The notes below the pieces were generated by a model. That model was given only the letters and a program-made list of their open reading frames with translations. It had not been told where the DNA came from and ran no database searches. This document shows positions 26,291 to 35,015 of a stretch of DNA of 58,785 nt, in pieces (the stretch's first letter is position 1; the number at the start of each line of letters is the position of its first letter). The DNA comes from Candidatus Izemoplasma acidinucleici (GTDB lineage: Bacteria; Bacillota_I; Bacilli_A; Izemoplasmatales; Izemoplasmataceae): NCBI GenBank assembly GCA_004195325.1, contig SDWO01000025.1:1-58785 (forward strand), in the 5' to 3' direction. A program made the position numbers and the translations under genes.

Positions 26291-27459
26291 TATTTAGCAC
26301 CTCTTTCACATATTTGTGGACCACCACTTGGTTCCACTTTATATATATTTGTTTCGTATCCTATTATCTTTTTGTAATCTTTTTCTACTTTTTCTATTAT
26401 CTTCTTAATATCTTTTTTTGGTACCAGTGCTATTGCACATCCACCAAATCCAGCTCCTGTCATTCTAGATCCTATTGCACCGTTTCTTCTAAAGGAATTT
26501 ACAAGAGTATCTAATTCCACACAAGAAACTTCGTAATCATTCTTAAGTGATCTATGACTTTCATATAGTAATGCACCGAATGATAGAAGATCTCCATCAA
26601 TCAAATTCTGAACAGCTTTTTTAGTTCTATGGTTTTCAGTAATTGCGTGTCGAACTCTTTGAAGTAGAACTCCGCTTAGAAAGGTTTCAGTCTGATCTAA
26701 ATCCTTATATTTTAGTTCACAAAGTTCTTGGATATTAAAACCATTATTATTAATAATCTCTTTTGCTTCTTTACATTCATTTACGCGTTGATTGTAATAA
26801 CTATCAGCAAGTGCTCTTTTTTTATTCGTGTTGGCAATAAGTAATGCATACTCTTTCAGTTCTAAAGGTATTTGTCTGTATTCTAAGGTTTCTGTATTCA
26901 AATATATTGCCTTATTCTTCTCGGACATTCCAATTGCGAACTGGTCCATAATCCCACAGTTAACACCAACGTAATTATTCTCTACATCTTTACTATCTAA
27001 GACGATTTCTATATTAGAAATTTTAATTTTATATTCTTCTCTTATTATGGTGCCGACTAAGACTTCTAGAGATGCGCTTGATGACAATCCACTAGAGTTT
27101 GGCAAGGTGCCATTTATGAGGATATTTAATCCGTGCGTTATCGTGTGTCCTTTATCAATGTATTTCTTAAACATTCCTTTTGCGTAATTTGCCCAATTAT
27201 CTTCTTTTTTATATGATAAATCATTTAATGAAACAATGATTGTTCCTTGTTCTTGAAAATTGTGGCTTGTAAAATATAGTTCATTATCTTCTCTTTTGGA
27301 TACAACAGCGTATGTTCCCAAAGATATCGCTGTTGGAAATACATTACCACCTAAGTAATCTATATGTTCTCCAATAAGGTTAATTCTTCCTGGAGAGAAA
27401 TAGGTATTATACGTGTTTCCAATTAATTCCTTGTATTGTTTTAAAAACGAAAAATCCAT
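26290..27459 (-). CDS. galK: Galactokinase
   Basis: GalK phosphorylates galactose at C1 with ATP. The 389-residue GHMP kinase has the galactokinase signature PGRINLIGEHIDYLGGN at 23-39, the phosphate-binding LPNSSGLSSSASLE near 121 and the C-terminal TGAGFGGCAIAL near 340. It follows the regulator gene after 21 bases that include an operator-like palindrome. Confidence 0.97.
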   Translation of the reverse strand: MDFSFLKQYKELIGNTYNTYFSPGRINLIGEHIDYLGGNVFPTAISLGTYAVVSKREDNELYFTSHNFQEQGTIIVSLNDLSYKKEDNWANYAKGMFKKYIDKGHTITHGLNILINGTLPNSSGLSSSASLEVLVGTIIREEYKIKISNIEIVLDSKDVENNYVGVNCGIMDQFAIGMSEKNKAIYLNTETLEYRQIPLELKEYALLIANTNKKRALADSYYNQRVNECKEAKEIINNNGFNIQELCELKYKDLDQTETFLSGVLLQRVRHAITENHRTKKAVQNLIDGDLLSFGALLYESHRSLKNDYEVSCVELDTLVNSFRRNGAIGSRMTGAGFGGCAIALVPKKDIKKIIEKVEKDYKKIIGYETNIYKVEPSGGPQICERGAK

Positions 27460-27471
27460 AATTTCCTCCTT

Positions 27472-27485
27472 AGTAAAATTTTACT
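27472..27485. promoter_or_regulatory. Operator-like palindrome between galR and galK
   Basis: AGTAAAATTTTACT is a perfect 14-bp palindrome that overlaps the galR stop codon and lies just upstream of the galK ribosome site. Its half-site AGTAAAAT recurs in the large palindrome upstream of galR. The spacing between half-sites differs, so binding of the same regulator is a guess. Confidence 0.5.
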
Positions 27486-28473
27486 TAATTGACTTTCTTA
27501 TTAGTAAATTTGTTGGCACTACTTTTTTTAGATTCAAGCTTCTTCCCTCAACTAATTCTACACAGCTAATCAAAGCTTGACGACCCATAAACTCAGTAGG
27601 TACATGCAACGTCGAAAGAGGCGGATAAGTGTATTCACTATTTACGCCATCATTGAATCCGAATATCCCAATATCTTTTGGTATACTTAGTCCTATTTCG
27701 TGTATTGCTCTCATAGCTCCCATTGCGATATGATCATTTGCACAGAAGTACACTTCAGCGGGTTTTTCCTTAAGCGCTTTTTTCATGAGTATGTATCCTG
27801 ATTCACTTGAAAACTCACCGATATGAATAAGATTCACATCTAAGATGTTTCGTTCTGCTAAATAGTTCCTAAATACTATTTCTCTTCGTTCACCTAAGAT
27901 AATATTATCTTTGATTTTTTCGACTCCACCAATATACCCAATTCTTTTGTATCCACGTTCAATAAATAAATCTAGAATTTTGGTCACAGCGTTCTCAAAG
28001 TTAATAACAACGCTATCATAAAGATGTTCGTGTGGTGATGAGTCTACGAATACAAGATTTGAAGATATTGACTTAAACAATGTAATTTCATCATCGGAAA
28101 ACTTTCCAACTAAAATTAAACCATCGTAAAAACGATCGTCAAAGACAAACTCATTACTCTGTTTGTAGATCAATGTGGTGTTGATATTTGATTGTTGTGC
28201 AAGTTTTTCAATACCCGTTCTTATTTGTAGATAATATGGGTCTTCAATTTCTTGCTTAATATCATACCAATGTACAATCCCAATACAAAGTTCATTACTT
28301 GATTTCAAACGCATTCTATTCCTTGGAGTTTTATATTGCATAATTCGTGCTGTATCCAATATTTTCTGTCTGATTTGATCACTTACACTTAATGACTTAT
28401 CATTATTAAGTACACGTGAAACAGTTGTAATAGAAACATTTGTTTTTTGTGCGATTTCTTTTAGTGTTGCCAT
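27481..28473 (-). CDS. galR: LacI-family regulator of the galactoside operon
   Basis: A 330-residue LacI/GalR repressor. It has the helix-turn-helix TLKEIAQKTNVSITTVSRVLN at 3-23, the hinge helix region to about 60 and a periplasmic-binding-protein-like sugar-sensing domain after it (IGYIGG near 178, IGIFGFND near 273). It is the first gene of the operon and so probably represses itself together with the gal genes; galactose or a phosphorylated derivative would be the inducer. The galR name is given on family plus context. Confidence 0.88.
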   Translation of the reverse strand: MATLKEIAQKTNVSITTVSRVLNNDKSLSVSDQIRQKILDTARIMQYKTPRNRMRLKSSNELCIGIVHWYDIKQEIEDPYYLQIRTGIEKLAQQSNINTTLIYKQSNEFVFDDRFYDGLILVGKFSDDEITLFKSISSNLVFVDSSPHEHLYDSVVINFENAVTKILDLFIERGYKRIGYIGGVEKIKDNIILGERREIVFRNYLAERNILDVNLIHIGEFSSESGYILMKKALKEKPAEVYFCANDHIAMGAMRAIHEIGLSIPKDIGIFGFNDGVNSEYTYPPLSTLHVPTEFMGRQALISCVELVEGRSLNLKKVVPTNLLIRKSIK

Positions 28474-28491
28474 AGTATCACCTCATATAAA

Positions 28492-28530
28492 AACCTCTAG
28501 TAAAATTATACTATAATTTTACTAGAGGTT
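28492..28530. promoter_or_regulatory. Perfect 39-bp palindrome: galR promoter/operator and upstream terminator
   Basis: AACCTCTAGTAAAATTAT is repeated in perfect inverted form around ACT. On the minus strand it is followed by TTTTT, so it can terminate the exonuclease/uvrC transcript. It also contains TATAAT (28505-28510) with TTTAAC (28528-28533) 17 bases upstream, a plausible promoter for the gal operon. The half-sites AGTAAAAT/ATTTTACT recur at 27472-27485. A repressor bound here would cover both arms of the promoter. Confidence 0.75.
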
Positions 28531-28536
28531 AAAGTT

Positions 28537-29421
28537 TTATTTGAAATTTTTTGTATCTACATGCATCTTTCCATTCACTACTTTTTTGAATCCATTGAAG
28601 ATTCTATATGTTACTACAGCGTCTTCAAATGCATTGTGTGCTTGTGAATCTTCGAATTCTTCATATAATCTTAAAGCATTGAACAATCCTAAATCATTCT
28701 TAAGGTTATAGTAATTCTTATGTAATTTCAAAAGATTAATATATCTCGTTTTATGAGCGATTGATGGAAGTCTATTGATTTTATAGCTGTCGCGCAATGC
28801 TAGGAAATCATTTTTTCCCCAAACAATAATTGCTGGATCATATTTATCTACCATCTTGTCGAATATATTATAGAAATGTTCAAAGGATTCACCTTTGTCT
28901 ATTTCTTCTTGAGTTATTTGTAAGAATTTCAGTGTTCGTCTTGTAAGTTTCGGATGAACTGTTGGTCTTATATTAATACAAGTTTCTTCTAGTAAATTAT
29001 TATCTTTATCTACTAGGTAAATCCCTACCTGTATAATTTCTTGCTTAAATGTTTTGTTTACGTTGTATGGATGCATACTCATTTCTAAGTCTAGGAACAT
29101 TTTGTTATCAAGACTGTTCAGTAAATCCTGTGTTCCTGATTTTATATTCTTTACATCATAATATACAATATTCTTTCGATAACGAATACACATTATTTTA
29201 ACGATGTAATCTACAGTATACACTTTGCGTTTACGATAAATTCTTGGTTCATCAGCACACATGAATTGAATGAATCTACCAACCACTAAATACTTACTTA
29301 TTTTATTTAGTAATGAACGTTGAATATAGTATGTGTTTATTCTCTTTTTTTGTCTGATTGCGATTAATCGTTCTTCCTCATCATAGGCTAGTATTTCACC
29401 TGATATGAATAGTTCGCTCAT
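28537..29421 (-). CDS. DEDD-family 3'-5' exonuclease with N-terminal extension
   Basis: Residues about 106-285 form a DnaQ/RNase T-like exonuclease domain. FLDLEMS provides the first acidic pair, VWGKNDFLALRDS the third motif, and AHNAFEDAVVTYRIF the DEDDh histidine and last Asp. The first 100 residues (MSELFISGEILAYDEEER...) resemble a small beta-rich accessory domain that I do not recognise. The gene is nine bases from uvrC, which suggests a nucleic-acid repair or turnover role. It is not the polymerase III proofreading subunit by context. Confidence 0.82.
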   Translation of the reverse strand: MSELFISGEILAYDEEERLIAIRQKKRINTYYIQRSLLNKISKYLVVGRFIQFMCADEPRIYRKRKVYTVDYIVKIMCIRYRKNIVYYDVKNIKSGTQDLLNSLDNKMFLDLEMSMHPYNVNKTFKQEIIQVGIYLVDKDNNLLEETCINIRPTVHPKLTRRTLKFLQITQEEIDKGESFEHFYNIFDKMVDKYDPAIIVWGKNDFLALRDSYKINRLPSIAHKTRYINLLKLHKNYYNLKNDLGLFNALRLYEEFEDSQAHNAFEDAVVTYRIFNGFKKVVNGKMHVDTKNFK

Positions 29422-29430
29422 AGTATCACC

Positions 29431-31182
29431 TTAGTCTTTTAATTTATTTATTAGGTTGTCAGCTTGCTTGTTATTTAGCCCTAAATCTGTCAGTTCTTTT
29501 TTTGTTGCTAACTTAATAAGATTAACACTTTTAAACTCTTTTAGCAACTTGTCTTTGGTAACTTTCCCAATTCCTTGTATCTCATCTAAAATAGAGTCAA
29601 AGACACCTTTACTTCTTACTTGTTTGTGGAATGTTACTGCGAATCTATGTGCTTCATCTTGAATACGAGTTAATAGATGAAATACATTGGATGTTTTCTT
29701 TAATGGAATTTCTTCTAGGTCCTGATTCATCAGCATGTTTGTACTATGCGTTTTATCTTTAACTAGACCCGCAATTGGGATATTCAAGTCAAGCGATTCT
29801 AGGATTTCTTTGGCTGCGTTTATCTGCGGTTTTCCACCATCAACCAATATTAGATTGGGTCTTCTTAGATCTTCCATCAACACTTTAAAGTATCTTCTAT
29901 ATACAACTTCCTTCATTGTATGATAGTCACTAATTGTTTCTAGTTTGACTTTGTATTTACGGTAGTCTCTTTTGCTTGGTTTTCCATTTACAAATGTAAC
30001 CATCGCACTTACTGCATCTGTCCCAAATAGATTTGAGTTATCAAACGCTTCAATTATGTATGGAGAAGAGATATTCAGTAGATCTCCAAGAATATCAACA
30101 CTGCCAATTGTTCGATCCATTTCTCTTTTCACAAGTTCTGTTTTTTCAAGTAGCGCTTGTTCCGCATTTAAAATAGCGAGATTTAGTAGTTTAAATTTGT
30201 CCCCTTTTTGAGGTTGTGTAATTTTAGTTTTTAAGTACTCGTTCAACGTATCAATTTTCAATTCTTTTTGAATGAAGATTTCTCTTGGGATTAATTCTCT
30301 TTGATAGAACAAGGCAATAAAATCTTCGACTGTTTTTAATGGATCACTATAGTACTCAAACATACTTTGATGTCTTGCGCTTATTTTCCCATTTCTAATA
30401 AAGAAGATTTCTATACTAATCAGATATTCATTATAGAAATATCCGATGATATCTCTATCCTTCATATCATTTAGATTTATTTTTTGTGTGTTTGTTGTTG
30501 TTTTGATATGATCCACTGTTTTCTTATATTCATGTGCTCTTTCATACTCTAGTTTCTCAGATGCATCATGCATTCTGATTTCTAGTAGTTTAACCACTTC
30601 TTTTGTTTCTCCTTTTAGAAAGTTCTTAATCGACGTTCTAATATCACTGTATTCACTTTCTGTGACTTCTTTTATACAAGGAGCCAAACATTGTCCCATA
30701 TGATAATATAAACATTCTGTCTTTGGTAATTTATCACATTTTCTTAAAGGATATATTTTATTCAACAGCTTCACTGTTTCACGTGCTGCCTTTACATTTG
30801 GATATGGTCCAAATATGTTTTTTGATTTCTTATTTATTTTCCTCGTTACAATTAACTTAGGATGTTTCTCATTAGTAATTTCAATATATGGGTATGTCTT
30901 ATCATCTGTCAGCATTATATTGTATCTAGGGTTATATTTTTTTATAAGATTTAATTCAAGTAACAGGGCATCTAACTCACTGTTTGTGACGATGTATTCT
31001 ATTTTCTCAATGTTCATAACCAGTCTTGATGTTTTTGCGTTATGAGACCCGACAAAATAAGAGGTAACTCGCTTTTTAAGATTCTTAGCTTTACCTACGT
31101 ATATTATGATTCCATCCTTGTTTTTAAATTGATAACTCCCTGGAAGTTCAGGGAATACTTTTAGTTGTTCTTTGAAGTCCAT
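29431..31182 (-). CDS. uvrC: Excinuclease ABC subunit C
   Basis: UvrC makes the two incisions around bulky DNA damage. The GIY-YIG domain is at the N-terminus (LPGSYQFKNKDGIIIYVGKAKNLKKR, shown here only as landmarks LPGSYQF and YVGKAKNLKKR). The UvrB-interacting UVR segment lies near 200-235. The RNase H-like C-nuclease begins near EAFDNSNLFG at 378, and helix-hairpin-helix repeats (IQGIGKVTKDKLL) close the protein. The ATG at 31182 is preferred because AGGTGAT precedes it. The GTG three codons earlier is part of that ribosome site. It starts one base after the TetR stop. Confidence 0.95.
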   Translation of the reverse strand: MDFKEQLKVFPELPGSYQFKNKDGIIIYVGKAKNLKKRVTSYFVGSHNAKTSRLVMNIEKIEYIVTNSELDALLLELNLIKKYNPRYNIMLTDDKTYPYIEITNEKHPKLIVTRKINKKSKNIFGPYPNVKAARETVKLLNKIYPLRKCDKLPKTECLYYHMGQCLAPCIKEVTESEYSDIRTSIKNFLKGETKEVVKLLEIRMHDASEKLEYERAHEYKKTVDHIKTTTNTQKINLNDMKDRDIIGYFYNEYLISIEIFFIRNGKISARHQSMFEYYSDPLKTVEDFIALFYQRELIPREIFIQKELKIDTLNEYLKTKITQPQKGDKFKLLNLAILNAEQALLEKTELVKREMDRTIGSVDILGDLLNISSPYIIEAFDNSNLFGTDAVSAMVTFVNGKPSKRDYRKYKVKLETISDYHTMKEVVYRRYFKVLMEDLRRPNLILVDGGKPQINAAKEILESLDLNIPIAGLVKDKTHSTNMLMNQDLEEIPLKKTSNVFHLLTRIQDEAHRFAVTFHKQVRSKGVFDSILDEIQGIGKVTKDKLLKEFKSVNLIKLATKKELTDLGLNNKQADNLINKLKD

Positions 31183-31183
31183 G

Positions 31184-31780
31184 TTAATCACCTATTTTAG
31201 ATTTGTCATCGAAGAGTGCTAAGTAAATATTTTTAAATGCACTCATATATATTTTTGCCAGTTGAGATGGAGTTTCTCGCTTTCCTTCTTTGTGCCATCT
31301 TGAAAGCATTGTCCATGCACTACTAGCCACAATATCCATTGTGTAGTTTTCTGTTGGTTTACTCGTTTTAACAATTGGATAAAACATTTTATTATGAGTC
31401 GTTATGATCTGATGAATCCCCTCTATCATGCTAAATTCTAAATTAGAGATAATTACTAAATTCACCAATTCTTCTTCTTCATCTATCTTCTTGAAAAAAG
31501 ATTGAATCAAAAATAATTCATCCTCTGGTATATTCTGCTTATAATAATCAATCATATCAATATAGAAGTCACTAAACAAGGACTTTACTCTAAGATTAAC
31601 GATATCTTCTTTCGAAGAAAAATTACGATAAAATGTTGCACGACTAATCCCAGCTTTTTTTATGATTTCAGTAATATTAATATCTTGATATTGTTTATTA
31701 CCCATTAACCTTACCAAAGCTTCGTATGTCCATTCTCTGGTGTATTTAACTCTCATGTCAATTTTCTCATTACTAAACAT
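31184..31780 (-). CDS. TetR-family transcriptional regulator
   Basis: A 198-residue TetR-type repressor with the N-terminal helix-turn-helix INITEIIKKAGISRATFYRNF at about 35-55 and a helical ligand-binding domain with no clear family match. It is divergent from an RND transporter, and a perfect palindrome lies between them. It is therefore most likely the transporter's repressor. It is also first in a unit with uvrC and the exonuclease, an unusual pairing that would place repair genes under the same promoter. Confidence 0.9.
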   Translation of the reverse strand: MFSNEKIDMRVKYTREWTYEALVRLMGNKQYQDINITEIIKKAGISRATFYRNFSSKEDIVNLRVKSLFSDFYIDMIDYYKQNIPEDELFLIQSFFKKIDEEEELVNLVIISNLEFSMIEGIHQIITTHNKMFYPIVKTSKPTENYTMDIVASSAWTMLSRWHKEGKRETPSQLAKIYMSAFKNIYLALFDDKSKIGD

Positions 31781-31850
31781 ATTGTGCCTCCTTGTCTCAT
31801 AAGTATTAGTTTATTTGTAGTACTTATAAAACTATTATATCATAAAGGTA

Positions 31851-31874
31851 TATATGATACAAATGTATCATATA
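31851..31874. promoter_or_regulatory. Predicted TetR operator
   Basis: TATATGATAC-AAAT-GTATCATATA is a perfect 10-bp inverted repeat midway between the divergent TetR and RND genes. Its size and symmetry are those of TetR-family operators. Confidence 0.8.
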
Positions 31875-31902
31875 GATATAGGTGTCCAGGAGGAGTGATT
31901 AG

Positions 31903-34900
31903 ATGATTAATGTTATAAACGAAGTCTTTAAGCGTAAGAAAATCGTTATCACCTTATTTTTATTATTGTTTGGATATGGAATATATTCATACACTGTAAT
32001 TCCCAAACAAGAAATGCCAGAAATAGATACACCATATATGGTGTTAAGTATTACAGCGCCTAGTATGAGTGCCAGTGAAATAGAAAGCGATATTGTAGAG
32101 GACATTGAAAAAGTGATTATGACCTTTGATGATGTAGTTGATGTTAGGACAAGTGTGTATGATAATTTCGCACTCCTTATAACTACATACAGTTTTTCAA
32201 GTGAAGATCCGGATTCATTAAGCGAATCGATATATGAAAAAGTAAATGAGCTTTCCCTTCATGAATCGATAACGGATATAAGCTATTCATCAAACTTTGA
32301 TGACCCTCATATTATATTCACAGTACACAGTGCCTCTTTAAATGAAAACGAGTTACTATCTTACTCTGAAGAATTTAAAAATGAATTACTACTAGTAGAA
32401 GAAATAAATACAGTTGAGATTGATAGTGTATTTCAAAAAGAAGTTGTCATCACTTTAGATGATCCCCTTCTTAACACATACGGATTAACAATCAATGATA
32501 TCTATAACATAATATATGCCAACACATTAAATCTTCCTCTAGGTGGAATTGAAACAGCGTTCGGAACAATAAGTGTGACCGGGCAAATAGATATCAATGA
32601 TATTGAAGATTTAGAAGAATTAATCATCATCCCCAACATACCTTCAGTTACACCAATGGTACAATTAAAAGATTTAGCTACTATCGAATTAAAAGATACA
32701 TCTAGTAAGTTGTATGAATACAATGGTGAAAACACCGTCTTTTTAAGTGTTTATTTTAAACGTGACGTTGATTTCACTAAAATGGGCAATGATATACTAG
32801 ATGTTAAAGAAACATTTTTAGAGCAAGAAAATGATAGTCTGCTAGATATCGATGAAATGTTGTTTTTACCCGATTATGTCGATAAACAAATAAGTAATGT
32901 TTTTATTAGTTTGCTAAGCGCAATTGTTATTGTAATGATTGTTGTTTTATTTGGCATTGGGTTTAGAAATAGTTTATTGGTAATTATTACTGCACCAATT
33001 ATATTATTTGGTACCATTGGTATCTTATATATCAGTAACTTCGAACTACATAAATTGACGATAGTTGGTTTGATTGTAGCGATTGGAATATTAGTTGATA
33101 ACCAAATTGTTATCACCGAAGGAATCAAAAGAAATATTGATCATGGAATGAAAAAATCAAAAGCGGCAAAACGCGCTATTCTTGATAACATGTGGCCTGT
33201 CTTAAGTAGTACCTTAACAACGATTGCTGCGTTTGTTGTTATCGTCTTGTTACCTGGATTCTTAGGTGAGGTAGTAAGTAGTATGCCAATCACAGTAATT
33301 ATAGCTTTATCTTTAAGTTACATTGTCAGTATGTCATTAAGTCCAATACTTGCTATTATCTTCTTAAAAGCTAGTAAAAAAGAATTCAAAGAAAGTATCC
33401 ACGAAAGAAGAATTAAGAGTATGATCAGGAAAACAATTAAACTACCTTATGTTTGGATTAGTATTTCTTTACTACTTCTTGGTGGTTCTACATATATTGC
33501 ATTTACCACACAACCAATTGATTTGTATCCTAACGATGAACGTTCTGTGCTTTATATTGATTTTGAGCATGAGTCTATTGGTGATTTAGAACAAACAAAA
33601 ACAATATCACGTGAAATCATTGATTTCTTAGATGATAATGATCATGTTATTGATTACTCATTAAGTATTGGTGGAGATTTACCTAATTTCCATTTCTCTT
33701 CTAAATTCATTTCTGAATTACCTCATGTTGGAAGGTTATATGTGAACTTTGACTATTCAGAAGAAGATTTGTTGAATTATAAAACCGAACTAGAAAAAGA
33801 ACTTGGTATAATTCCAAATACAATAATCACAGTGAATTCATTAGAACTTAGTCCACCACTTGCTCCTGTGAGACTACTTCTAACCAGCGAGGATACAATG
33901 TACCTAGATTTATTAGCAACTGAGTTATATCCCGCTATTGAAGAGTTAGAACATGTGAAATCTTATAGTGAAACAACTAATGTAAAATCACTAAAATATA
34001 ATATTACGTATGACTTTGAAGCAATGAGTACATCATTCATCACAAAAGCACAAATTGACGGAACGATTTCAATTCACTTAAACGGATATGATCTTGAGAT
34101 ATTTGAATTCAATAATGAATATATCAATGTTCAAATCAATAGTGCAATTTCAACATATGAAGATATTTACTTGCTTCAAGTATACAGCCAGCAATTAGAT
34201 ACAAATATCCCCATTAGTTCCTTTATCACAATAACTGAAATATATGATTATAGTGTTATCGAAAGATTTAACAATCAAAACGCAAATATCATAGAACTAT
34301 ATCCAACTGATGATTCCGATAATATTGAGTTAGAGAAAGACATCAAAGAGCTTATAAAAGATTATGATTTATCTAACGTGAGTATAACGTACACTGGAGA
34401 AAACGATTTGTTTAAAGAGATTGGTGCAGACTTAATAAAAGCAAGTATCATAGCTGTTATTTTCATTTTTATCATAATGTTTATCCAGTTCAATGACTTT
34501 ATGAAACCTTTTATAATATTACTAACAATCCCGTTATCATTTAGTGGTAGTTTCTTATTCTTAATCATCTTCAATAGTCCAATCACAGCTACAAGCTTAG
34601 TTGGAATGGTTTCACTCATTGGAGTAACCGTAAACACTGGTATCCTATTGGTAGAATACATATCAAGAAGATATACAGAAACAAACGATATAGTGAAGTC
34701 TTGTGTAGAAAGTGTTTATTTAAGATTTAGACCAATAATGCTGACAAGTGCCACTACTATCTTGGGTTTAATTCCCCTTCTAATCACCGGAGGTAACTTC
34801 TTTAGACCAATGGCAATTACATTTATTGGTGGGATGATTACTTCTACACTACTTACTATTTTCTTGGTACCTAGTATATACTATTTGCTATTTAATAGAC

Positions 34901-34926
34901 GAAACAAGAAAAGACCTGTTCAATAG
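31903..34926 (+). CDS. RND-family efflux transporter
   Basis: This 1007-residue inner-membrane RND protein has twelve predicted helices and two large extracytoplasmic loops (about 33-325 and 540-830). In helix 4 the relay motif reads GILVDNQIVITEG, with one conserved Asp and an Asn where AcrB has a second Asp. In helix 10 GVTVNTGILLVEY replaces the Lys-Asn of AcrB, as in SwrC-like proteins of Gram-positive bacteria. No membrane-fusion or outer-membrane partner is adjacent, which fits a monoderm. Substrates may be lipids, peptides or drugs. The start is well supported by AGGAGG. Confidence 0.93.
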   Translation: MINVINEVFKRKKIVITLFLLLFGYGIYSYTVIPKQEMPEIDTPYMVLSITAPSMSASEIESDIVEDIEKVIMTFDDVVDVRTSVYDNFALLITTYSFSSEDPDSLSESIYEKVNELSLHESITDISYSSNFDDPHIIFTVHSASLNENELLSYSEEFKNELLLVEEINTVEIDSVFQKEVVITLDDPLLNTYGLTINDIYNIIYANTLNLPLGGIETAFGTISVTGQIDINDIEDLEELIIIPNIPSVTPMVQLKDLATIELKDTSSKLYEYNGENTVFLSVYFKRDVDFTKMGNDILDVKETFLEQENDSLLDIDEMLFLPDYVDKQISNVFISLLSAIVIVMIVVLFGIGFRNSLLVIITAPIILFGTIGILYISNFELHKLTIVGLIVAIGILVDNQIVITEGIKRNIDHGMKKSKAAKRAILDNMWPVLSSTLTTIAAFVVIVLLPGFLGEVVSSMPITVIIALSLSYIVSMSLSPILAIIFLKASKKEFKESIHERRIKSMIRKTIKLPYVWISISLLLLGGSTYIAFTTQPIDLYPNDERSVLYIDFEHESIGDLEQTKTISREIIDFLDDNDHVIDYSLSIGGDLPNFHFSSKFISELPHVGRLYVNFDYSEEDLLNYKTELEKELGIIPNTIITVNSLELSPPLAPVRLLLTSEDTMYLDLLATELYPAIEELEHVKSYSETTNVKSLKYNITYDFEAMSTSFITKAQIDGTISIHLNGYDLEIFEFNNEYINVQINSAISTYEDIYLLQVYSQQLDTNIPISSFITITEIYDYSVIERFNNQNANIIELYPTDDSDNIELEKDIKELIKDYDLSNVSITYTGENDLFKEIGADLIKASIIAVIFIFIIMFIQFNDFMKPFIILLTIPLSFSGSFLFLIIFNSPITATSLVGMVSLIGVTVNTGILLVEYISRRYTETNDIVKSCVESVYLRFRPIMLTSATTILGLIPLLITGGNFFRPMAITFIGGMITSTLLTIFLVPSIYYLLFNRRNKKRPVQ

Positions 34927-34937
34927 GTCTTTTCTTT
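34909..34937 (+). terminator. Terminator of the RND gene
   Basis: AAAAGACCT/AGGTCTTTT flanks a seven-base loop that contains the stop region, followed by CTTTT. Confidence 0.8.
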
Positions 34938-35015
34938 TGAACTGTAACTTTTTCAGTTTTATAAACATAATATAGTGTATAATAAAAATGTAAATATACC
35001 TTCGGAGGTTTTATA

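Noticed and set aside
34362-34661. Minus-strand open frame of 99 codons inside the RND gene
   Set aside because: It mirrors hydrophobic codons of a membrane protein; no promoter or ribosome site.
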